Origin: Candidatus Bathyarchaeota archaeon
GTDB lineage: Archaea; Thermoproteota; Bathyarchaeia; Bathyarchaeales; Bathyarchaeaceae
Reading direction: 5' to 3'
Length of the DNA stretch: 5,569 nt
NCBI GenBank assembly: GCA_026014605.1
Contig: JAOZIC010000010.1
Span: forward strand, 1 to 5,569
The notes beneath the pieces were generated by a model. That model worked only from the letters and a program-made list of their open reading frames with translations, was not told the origin of the DNA and ran no database searches. The first letter of the stretch is position 1. Every line of letters starts with the position of its first letter. The position numbers were made by a program, and so were the translations under genes. Positions 1-4,844 of the stretch are shown here, in pieces.

Positions 1-521
1 TAACATCAAGCACTAGACTGCAAACAAAAGACCAGTTCGCGCCAGCGGACACATCATATCCGATTCCCATACCAGTCAGCGGTTACAATTACAGCTACTG
101 GATTCATGTCTGTTTGGACCTGAGTGGAACCTTTACTACAATAAACAATGTTCGGTTCTATTCTGACGGCGCAATTGGCTGGAATTTCGGAACAGGAGGC
201 GAACTAAGGCGCGGCAACAGAGATTCTGGAGACCACGGTTGCAGTATGCCTTCCGGGTATGATGTGGCAACTGGAGCAGAAGCAGACACCGGACACAGTA
301 TCGAGGACGCAACGTATGGACACGACTACTATAACACCCAGTCTGCGCCTACGGCTGATGTTGGTTCAGATACAGAGGGCTCGCCTGCGGTGATTGATTC
401 AACTGACCACACGGGTGCAGGGAAAACCAAGGCTGTTGTTTTGCAGGTTAGAATCGCGAACGATGCTGTGCAGGGTGAACAAGCGGACGAGACGCTCAGT
501 TTCAAGTACGACGAAATCTAA
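1..521 (+). CDS. Probable virion structural protein, C-terminal part (5' end outside window)
   Basis: The frame is open from the left edge (first full codon at base 3) to TAA at 519-521, giving about 172 visible residues. The start lies upstream of the window, because no stop or convincing ribosome site precedes the internal TTG at 114. The protein is rich in Gly, Asp, Thr, Ser and aromatic residues, with no membrane segment and few Lys, as in secreted or virion beta-sandwich proteins. Recognisable stretches are YSYWIHVCLDLSG, NNVRFYSDGAIGW and a hydrophobic strand AVVLQVRIAND just before the end FKYDEI. I do not recognise a named family. The virion role is inferred from composition and from the downstream operon of phage-like genes, 12 bases away. 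The stop codon overlaps the ribosome-binding site of the next gene, suggesting coupled translation. A secreted host surface protein is the main alternative. Confidence 0.6.
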   Translation, partial: TSSTRLQTKDQFAPADTSYPIPIPVSGYNYSYWIHVCLDLSGTFTTINNVRFYSDGAIGWNFGTGGELRRGNRDSGDHGCSMPSGYDVATGAEADTGHSIEDATYGHDYYNTQSAPTADVGSDTEGSPAVIDSTDHTGAGKTKAVVLQVRIANDAVQGEQADETLSFKYDEI

Positions 522-526
522 GGAGG
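521..526 (+). promoter_or_regulatory. Ribosome-binding site fixing a GTG start
   Basis: AGGAGG lies 7 bases before GTG at 534. It shares its first base with the TAA stop of the preceding gene. This supports the GTG start; the first in-frame ATG is not until 724. Confidence 0.75.
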
Positions 527-533
527 CATAAAA

Positions 534-920
534 GTGCTCGGTTACCGCCCCCTTGTTTATTTTTGGATAGCCGAGTACAGTGACGGCTCTGCCTTGCCCC
601 AATTTGATCCGCAGACAGGTAAAGAAAACAGGTTTTCAGAAGTAGACCAACACAAACTGGCACGTTTTGGGTGGTACCCGTTTTCGCAACAGTTAGCCCA
701 GAAGGTTTGGTCAACAGAAAAAATGTTGGTTGTTGCGTCTGAAAACAGGTCGTATTCTGTAACGCTGCAAAAAGGCGACAAACTGGTTGCGTACAGAACG
801 GGCACAGTCAAGCTGCAGATGCGCAACGGTGGGGTAGAACACGCAGAAACGGTTTACGTTTTGGGTGTTAATGGCAAAAAAGTGTTGTACATAGACGAAG
901 GAGGAAACCTAATTGACTGA
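534..920 (+). CDS. Phage-type hypothetical protein, 128 aa
   Basis: Begins with GTG behind a strong AGGAGG site and ends at TGA 918-920. The N-terminal half has a pattern I associate with uncharacterised phage proteins: an aromatic strand (YFWIAEYSDG, residues 9-18), then QFDPQTGKEN (23-32), then a helix with LARFGWYPF (42-50). The second half (about 63-124) is predicted beta-rich, with alternating hydrophobic residues in strands such as LVVASENRSYSV, KLVAYRTGTVKL, TVYVLGVNG and KVLYIDEGG. There is no signal peptide or membrane segment. It lies 12 bases after the preceding probable structural gene and overlaps the next gene by 8 bases, so the three are probably co-translated. A small accessory or fibre-associated protein of a tailed virus is plausible from context, but the molecular function is unknown. 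I am confident it is a real gene and much less sure of its role. Confidence 0.72.
   Translation: MLGYRPLVYFWIAEYSDGSALPQFDPQTGKENRFSEVDQHKLARFGWYPFSQQLAQKVWSTEKMLVVASENRSYSVTLQKGDKLVAYRTGTVKLQMRNGGVEHAETVYVLGVNGKKVLYIDEGGNLID
898..904 (+). promoter_or_regulatory. Ribosome-binding site fixing a TTG start
   Basis: AAGGAGG sits inside the end of the upstream gene, 8 bases before TTG at 913. A second in-frame TTG at 922 would be 17 bases away, so 913 is preferred. Confidence 0.75.
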
Positions 921-2133
921 CTTGTTTGTTGACGGCTTTGAAAGCGGAAACTTGAGCACATGGACGGGAACATACACCAACAACGGAACAGTAACTGTAA
1001 CAAGCGAGAACCCTCATCACGGAACGTATTCTGCAAAAAGTGTTGTATCTGGAAGCGGTTGGGCGGTTGTTTACAGGATTTTTCAAGATACAACCGTAGC
1101 CTACGGGCGCACATACTGTTATGTTAGTGCACCAGCAACGGGCACATTTACAAGAATAGCAGATTTCGCAAAAACTGGAACCCCAGCAGTAGATGACCTA
1201 CTCAAGATGGGCATCTACAACGATTCTGGCACACTCAAGTGGCGAATAATCTACAGAAACAACAATTCGTTTTACACGGTAGACATCAATTCGCCTGCGC
1301 CACAAGCAAACACGTGGCTGTGCGTAGAGGGCATGGTTGACTGTTCGTCATCTAATGGAACATATAACGGTTCTTACGAGGTTTGGGTAGATGGTTCGTC
1401 GGTTTGGTCGGTGTCAAATGTGGACACTGACGCAACAGTGGTTAACAGATTCAAAGTCGGACGGGACAACGCCGCAGGAACAACATATAATGACTGCGTA
1501 GTTGTTGCCGACACCTACATTGGACCTGAACAGACAACACAAACATACACAAAAACTTGGACAACAGACACCCTATTCAAAAAGTTGGGGTTAACAAAAA
1601 GTTTTGATGTAAACGTTGCACTTCAAAAGCAAGATATCCAGAAAGATTTTGGAGTAGTTGTTGACTTTCTCAAAAGCGGTGTACCCAAAAGTTTCACGTT
1701 AGACGCATTCCTGAAAAGCTTGGGCATAACAAAAACCTTTGACATAAACACTGCCCTTCAGAAACAAGATGCCCAGAAAAGTTTTGGAATAGATGCGGGG
1801 TTTCTCAAAAGTGGTGTACCTAAAAGTTTCATGTTAGATATGTTCTTGAAGAGCCTTGGTGTAACAGAAAACTTCGCGGTGGACGCATGTTTTGGTGCTT
1901 TGTCTGCGCAAACGGTTTCAAGGCAAATTGATGTTCTGCTAAAAAAGTTAGGTGCAATGCAAAGTTTTGGTTTAGATTCTTTCTTTGGAGCAGTTTCATC
2001 TCAGCCATACGTGAAAACAGTTGGGTTAGATGTTGTTTTTGCTTACAAGGTCAGGCTTCCGGAGTTGTGGCTTGACCAGAACGGTAAACTGGTCTTGAAC
2101 ATTTCAAAACCTTACGCGTGGGTGGGAGTTTAA
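913..2133 (+). CDS. LamG-like (concanavalin A-like) protein with C-terminal fibrous repeats, probable tail fibre or virion adhesin
   Basis: 406 residues from TTG 913. Residues 1-205 look like a LamG/concanavalin A-type jelly-roll. It opens with DLFVDGFESGNLSTWTG, a common opening of this class, followed by HHGTYSAKSV (35-44), a WLCVEGMVD strand (135-143) and YEVWVDGSSVW (155-165). Such domains usually bind carbohydrate or protein ligands. Residues 221 to about 370 form a run of roughly 15-residue units with a K-[ST]-F-x-x-[DN] core. Three units make a 45-residue super-repeat (221-265 and 266-310, 30 of 45 residues identical by my count), and later units are more diverged. The last 30 residues (RLPELWLDQNGKLVLNIS onward) form a separate strand-rich tip. 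There is no signal peptide or membrane anchor, which favours a virion protein over a secreted host one. The gene overlaps its upstream neighbour by 8 bases and is 3 bases from its downstream one. Receptor binding is inferred. A cell-surface adhesin is the alternative. Confidence 0.68.
   Translation: MTDLFVDGFESGNLSTWTGTYTNNGTVTVTSENPHHGTYSAKSVVSGSGWAVVYRIFQDTTVAYGRTYCYVSAPATGTFTRIADFAKTGTPAVDDLLKMGIYNDSGTLKWRIIYRNNNSFYTVDINSPAPQANTWLCVEGMVDCSSSNGTYNGSYEVWVDGSSVWSVSNVDTDATVVNRFKVGRDNAAGTTYNDCVVVADTYIGPEQTTQTYTKTWTTDTLFKKLGLTKSFDVNVALQKQDIQKDFGVVVDFLKSGVPKSFTLDAFLKSLGITKTFDINTALQKQDAQKSFGIDAGFLKSGVPKSFMLDMFLKSLGVTENFAVDACFGALSAQTVSRQIDVLLKKLGAMQSFGLDSFFGAVSSQPYVKTVGLDVVFAYKVRLPELWLDQNGKLVLNISKPYAWVGV
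1573..1842 (+). repeat. Two tandem 135-bp in-frame repeats encoding 45 residues each
   Basis: Bases 1573-1707 and 1708-1842 encode aligned 45-residue units without gaps. Shared segments include ALQKQD, QKxFG and FLKSGVPKSF. Each unit divides into three 15-residue units in which position 9 is Lys and position 11 is Phe. Diverged copies continue to about base 2030. This is an internal protein-coding repeat, not a mobile element. Confidence 0.85.
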
Positions 2134-2136
2134 CAC

Positions 2137-2379
2137 ATGAGCCAAAGACGGGAAGAGCAAGACATGCTGGATAAGGTGATTCTGGGGGCTCTTAACAGGT
2201 GTGATGTTCGTTGGACTGCTTTGGAAAAGAAGGTTCTAACGTCGTGCCACAGTTTGGCTACGCGGACAAGGTTTGATAACCGTTTAAGGTATTTGCTCAA
2301 AAAAGAGTATATCCAACGGGTGAACAGGGGAGTTTACCACATTACAGACAAGGGCAAACAGTACATGGAAGTAATCTAG
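2137..2379 (+). CDS. Small winged-helix DNA-binding protein, 80 aa
   Basis: ATG 2137, preceded by GGGAG at 2124-2128 (8-base spacing) and only 3 bases after the previous stop. The layout fits an archaeal winged helix-turn-helix: helix 1 at about residues 7-20, helix 2 at 27-36, a basic recognition helix at about 42-57 (TRTRFDNRLRYLLKKEY), and a wing at about 58-72 in which RVNRGVYHITDKGKQYM gives the usual beta-hairpin and final helix. Small stand-alone domains of this kind are typical archaeal and archaeal-virus transcription regulators. The target is unknown. The dyad at 4363-4385 is one candidate, though nothing links them directly. It is the last gene of the plus-strand operon, and its TAG overlaps the stop of pyrF on the other strand. 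The fold assignment is fairly secure; the regulatory role is inferred. Confidence 0.72.
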   Translation: MSQRREEQDMLDKVILGALNRCDVRWTALEKKVLTSCHSLATRTRFDNRLRYLLKKEYIQRVNRGVYHITDKGKQYMEVI

Positions 2380-2380
2380 A
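2375..2380. other. Palindrome TCTAGA carrying both stop codons of convergent genes
   Basis: The plus-strand winged-helix gene stops with TAG at 2377-2379, and minus-strand pyrF stops with TAG read from 2378 to 2376. Both lie within one six-base palindrome. No hairpin with a T-run that could act as a terminator is visible on either side, so transcripts may run into each other. Confidence 0.9.
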
Positions 2381-3161
2381 CGTATTTTTTGAAGATTTGT
2401 TGATATGTTTCAACGGCTTTTCTTGGATCATCCGCGTAAAGAACTGCGCGTCCCAGACTTACCAACGGGTTACGGGCATACCGAATCTTGTTAGCCAACC
2501 CGCCTTGAGGTCCGATGCCTTGCATCAAGAATATGGCTTTGTCGCCTGCTGCTTGTTGGATGTTTTTGATGTGTGAGTCAGTAACAAAACAGGTTAGGCC
2601 TACTACGCATCCGTCTGCTTGTGTTTCTTTAACTGTTTTGGCAGTGTGCAAATAATAGGGGTCACCGTCAATAGTTGTGGTCACCATCATTTTTTCGGCT
2701 TCGGGGTTGGACATTAACGTGAGAACTATTACGCCTAGGTCGTGTTCGTGGGCTTTTTCTACTGTCATTTTGGTGTTTCCCGCAAAGGGCGAAAACGTGA
2801 ACGCATCAAAGCCCATCTCTTGTATCCAATACAAAGCTGAGCCGTTTGTGGAACCGATGTCACTTAGTTTGTGGTCTAAAATCGCCAAGGCTCCTTGGTC
2901 GTGAATTTTTTTGGCGATGGTCTTTAGTATGCCTGTGTTTCCAAGAAAATATTGCGTATTCGGTTTTATGGAGCAACAGTAGTCGCCTACCTGCTCGATG
3001 ATGTCTAACGAAAAATTCAGAAGGGTTTCTTGGTCGTCTTTGGTTACGTACTTTTCTGGAATCACGTTGCTGCTTCTTTGTCCGGGCAACGCTGGGTCAA
3101 GGTTAATGTTGATGTGGCTTGCTTTTTCTTGGGTTGCCTTTAGGTACTTGTCGTAGAACAT
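2376..3161 (-). CDS. pyrF: Orotidine-5'-phosphate decarboxylase
   Basis: 261 residues. It should decarboxylate orotidine 5'-monophosphate to UMP, the last step of de novo pyrimidine synthesis, in the cytoplasm. The key residues of this TIM-barrel family are all visible: Asp22 in NINLDP, Lys66 in SIKPNTQYF, the Asp96-x-Lys98-x-x-Asp101-Ile signature in ILDHKLSDIGSTN, the phosphate-side loop QGIGPQGG (214-221, with Gln219), and Gly237-Arg238 in SLGRAVLYADDPRKAVETY. The DIGST ending of the signature resembles the longer PyrF subgroup, as does the length. The enzyme therefore looks full length and active. ATG 3161 has AAGGA at 3168-3172 in a good position. It lies 36 bases downstream of the kelch gene on the same strand and may share its transcript. 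No other pyrimidine gene is visible. The oddity is its location between virus-like modules, with its stop overlapping that of the winged-helix gene. Confidence 0.93.
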   Translation of the reverse strand: MFYDKYLKATQEKASHININLDPALPGQRSSNVIPEKYVTKDDQETLLNFSLDIIEQVGDYCCSIKPNTQYFLGNTGILKTIAKKIHDQGALAILDHKLSDIGSTNGSALYWIQEMGFDAFTFSPFAGNTKMTVEKAHEHDLGVIVLTLMSNPEAEKMMVTTTIDGDPYYLHTAKTVKETQADGCVVGLTCFVTDSHIKNIQQAAGDKAIFLMQGIGPQGGLANKIRYARNPLVSLGRAVLYADDPRKAVETYQQIFKKYV

Positions 3162-3197
3162 TGTGTATCCTTGTTTCTTATTCTGCAGAATCGCCTA

Positions 3198-4238
3198 TTA
3201 AGTTGGACGGAAAACCTTTGATTTAACAGCGATGACAACAACTGTGGCAACAACAAACAGGGGCACAATCAGCCACGCAGAAAACTCGGGAATATAATTT
3301 GCGGGAGTATACTGTTCATTTGTTGTGGTAGAGGGTTGAGGTCCGATTCCTTCAGAATGCAGTCCACCGATTACATACAGGGTGTCGTTTAACACTGCAA
3401 CAGCTGCTGAATTGCGTGGAGTAGGCACCGCTTCTCCAAGTGTCCAGTTGTCAGTTTGTGGGTCATATATCTGGTTTGATGCACCTGAGCTTTCAGTTTC
3501 TGCTCCTCCAAAAACATAGACTCGTTCAGGAGCAGATACTCCAGTTGTTGCTGCTGCCGCACCATACGACACAGGATACAAAGGTGGCGTGCCAAGACTC
3601 CAGTTTCCTGTTTTTGTGTCATAAATCTGAGTAACATCGCTGATAACATAGATTTTGTCGCCTACAACAGCCGAAGCATAAGAAGAAACAAGATAAGGCA
3701 ACGCAGCGCCCATGGTCCAAGTGTCTGTTTCTGGGTCATAAACTTCAACCGCGTTTGCAGTGGGACTGCCACCAATTACGAAAATTTGGTCATCCACAAC
3801 GTTTGCACAAACATATTCCCGAGGAGACGGCATCGAGGTTCGGTTTTCCCATGTGCCTGTTTGGGGGTCGTAGACTTGGTTTGATGCTGTTTCGTTGTTT
3901 TCGGTTGTTCCGCCTATGCAGTAGATTTTGTTATCAACCACGGCGGTGCCAAAACCGCTTCGAGAAAAGGGCATACTACTCTTTGTTGTCCAGGTGTCTG
4001 CATTTGGGTCATATTCTTCAACGGTATCCAAGTATCCAGTTTTACCCTGCACACCTGTTGCATATCCGCCAAGGGCATAGATTTTTTGGTCAACCACAGC
4101 AACACCAAACGAATAACGAGACTGAGCCATTGGCTCTTTGGTTACCCAAGAATCTTCATCTGCCAAAACATAGGGAAAGCTGGCAGTTAACAAAGAAAAA
4201 CAGAACAACAGAATCCAAACTGTTGACCACTTTATCAT
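3198..4238 (-). CDS. Secreted kelch-repeat beta-propeller with PEF-type C-terminal membrane anchor
   Basis: 346 residues from ATG 4238. Residues 1-26 are a signal peptide (Lys3, a hydrophobic core WILLFCFSLLTA, likely cleavage after VLA). About six kelch blades follow, roughly 31-83, 84-130, 131-174, 175-213, 214-265 and 266-312. Their signatures are the di-glycine strand (IYALGG, IYCIGG, IFVIGG, VYVFGG, LYVIGG) and the YDPxTxxW turn. Blade 4 is degenerate, with VIS in place of the glycine pair. The C-terminus is IPEFSAW (316-322), a hydrophobic segment to about 338, and a basic tail KSKVFR. This is the architecture of archaeal PEF-type sorting signals, thought to be handled by archaeosortases. 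The product is therefore expected outside the cell, anchored to the membrane, in a protein- or sugar-binding role. No catalytic residues are evident, and the ligand cannot be told. It precedes pyrF by 36 bases. Confidence 0.85.
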   Translation of the reverse strand: MIKWSTVWILLFCFSLLTASFPYVLADEDSWVTKEPMAQSRYSFGVAVVDQKIYALGGYATGVQGKTGYLDTVEEYDPNADTWTTKSSMPFSRSGFGTAVVDNKIYCIGGTTENNETASNQVYDPQTGTWENRTSMPSPREYVCANVVDDQIFVIGGSPTANAVEVYDPETDTWTMGAALPYLVSSYASAVVGDKIYVISDVTQIYDTKTGNWSLGTPPLYPVSYGAAAATTGVSAPERVYVFGGAETESSGASNQIYDPQTDNWTLGEAVPTPRNSAAVAVLNDTLYVIGGLHSEGIGPQPSTTTNEQYTPANYIPEFSAWLIVPLFVVATVVVIAVKSKVFRPT

Positions 4239-4362
4239 AACAATTCATTTTATCATAAGAAAACCGTAAAAAGGGTTTTTGTAAAGGTTTCTTGACTAGT
4301 ATTTGATGCATTTTGGTCAAATTTCCTTGACAATATTTTACTTGTTTTTGAGTGGTTATTTT

Positions 4363-4385
4363 AGAGATGTTCTGAACAAATCTCT
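4363..4385. promoter_or_regulatory. 23-base dyad, candidate operator beside TATA-like boxes
   Basis: AGAGAT-GTTC-T-GAAC-AA-ATCTCT: ten paired bases per arm around a single central T, with two unpaired A in the right arm. A run of six T (4385-4390) and the TATA-like TTTATAAG follow directly. Hairpin plus T-run resembles a plus-strand terminator, but no plus-strand gene ends upstream. The one-base centre also favours a protein-binding dyad over an RNA stem. Function is inferred. Confidence 0.45.
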
Positions 4386-4387
4386 TT

Positions 4388-4411
4388 TTTATAAGCTTTA
4401 TTTTTTAAATA
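4388..4411 (+). promoter_or_regulatory. Candidate archaeal promoter for the connector operon
   Basis: TTTAAATA at 4404-4411 matches the usual archaeal TATA box and would place initiation near 4430, with a leader of about 50-60 bases. TTTATAAG at 4388-4395 is a second candidate, readable on both strands. The BRE upstream of either is weak. The minus-strand kelch promoter could not be placed with confidence. Confidence 0.4.
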
Positions 4412-4475
4412 ATGTCTTTTAAACAGTTATTTTTGTGAACTAACCTTAAATCAAGCCTATTTTGTAGTATAGTTT

Positions 4476-4480
4476 GGTGA
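4476..4480 (+). promoter_or_regulatory. Ribosome-binding site fixing a TTG start
   Basis: GGTGA, complementary to the archaeal 16S 3' end (AUCACC), lies 7 bases before TTG 4488. An in-frame TGA at 4482-4484 rules out any start further upstream, which settles the choice. Confidence 0.65.
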
Positions 4481-4487
4481 CTGACAT

Positions 4488-4841
4488 TTGGCAACTGTTT
4501 CAGCAGACGACGTCCGAGACGTAATCAACATAACAGCAAACGATATAGCGGACAGCAAAATCGAAAAAATGATAAAACGGGCTCAGGTCACCGTGGAGCT
4601 GGAAACAGACAAACCAGCAGACCCCACAAACTGCACCGACCAACAAAAAGAAGCAATAACAGTTCTTGCCGCCGTGTATGCGATATGTTACTTGACGGGC
4701 GGCTCGGCGGTGGGTTTGAGTTTTTCTGTTGGCGACCAAAATGTTAGCGTAATTTCTAATGCTCCGCCATTAACTGTTCTGCAAAATGAACTTGAACGAA
4801 TCTTGAACAAGCTGCGCGGAGTCAACCTGAGGAGAGCATAG
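4488..4841 (+). CDS. Probable head-tail connector protein, gp6-like, 117 aa
   Basis: Starts with TTG 4488 (in-frame stop just upstream, GGTGA site) and ends at TAG 4839-4841. The pattern fits the small helical connector proteins of HK97-type tailed viruses, which add a ring to the portal during head completion. It has an N-terminal helix SADDVRDVINI with the DSKIEKMIKRAQVTVELET helix (22-40), a loop with a DQQKEAITVLAAVYAICYLTG helix (51-71), a short SFSVGDQNVSV strand segment (78-88), and a final helix TVLQNELERILNKLR (96-110). The length of 100-120 residues is usual. There is no signal peptide; the hydrophobic stretch at 57-70 is better read as a buried helix than as a membrane segment. It is first in its operon and 3 bases before the next gene. 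It is odd that no capsid gene precedes it, as would be expected in a standard virus order. The family call is by pattern, not by a profile search. Confidence 0.6.
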   Translation: MATVSADDVRDVINITANDIADSKIEKMIKRAQVTVELETDKPADPTNCTDQQKEAITVLAAVYAICYLTGGSAVGLSFSVGDQNVSVISNAPPLTVLQNELERILNKLRGVNLRRA

Positions 4842-4844
4842 AAG

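Larger units (their letters stand above)
4239..4487. other. AT-rich divergent intergenic control region
   Basis: 249 bases separate the divergent kelch and connector genes. I see no credible gene, tRNA or attachment-site repeat here. It holds a dyad (4363-4385), TATA-like boxes (4388-4395, 4404-4411), a Shine-Dalgarno site (4476-4480) and a short direct repeat (4473-4497). A smaller imperfect hairpin, AAAACC/GGTTTT at 4260-4265 and 4274-4279, lies just upstream of the kelch gene and has no clear role. Confidence 0.7.

Noticed and set aside
502..826. Minus-strand open frames opposite the 128-residue protein
   Set aside because: They overlap a gene with a strong ribosome site, lack starts with ribosome sites of their own, and show no recognisable protein pattern.
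854..1114. Minus-strand open frames opposite the start of the LamG-like gene
   Set aside because: Shadows of the overlapping plus-strand genes; composition is Arg, Cys and Phe rich with no pattern.
1573..1842. CRISPR array or mobile-element repeat
   Set aside because: The repeats are in frame, code for similar protein units and have no unique spacers.
1..2133. Diversity-generating retroelement target
   Set aside because: No template repeat with adenine-specific differences and no reverse transcriptase are present in the window.
2677..2904. 75-codon open frame opposite pyrF
   Set aside because: Antisense to the conserved catalytic region of PyrF, with no ribosome site and no domain.
3755..4240. 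161-codon open frame on the plus strand opposite the kelch gene
   Set aside because: It is the antisense shadow of a well-supported kelch gene, is rich in His, Arg and Cys with no domain pattern, and has no ribosome site.
4150..4310. Small minus-strand frame of about 50 codons starting upstream of the kelch gene in another frame
   Set aside because: It runs into the kelch signal-peptide region, has no ribosome site, and encodes a sequence with no pattern.
4363..4390. Hairpin plus T-run as an intrinsic terminator
   Set aside because: No plus-strand gene ends upstream in the preceding 1.9 kb, and full pairing would leave a one-base loop. An operator is preferred, though not proven.
2370..4500. 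Attachment-site direct repeats flanking the pyrF-kelch segment
   Set aside because: Comparing the sequence around 2370-2390 with 4440-4500 by eye gave no convincing shared core.
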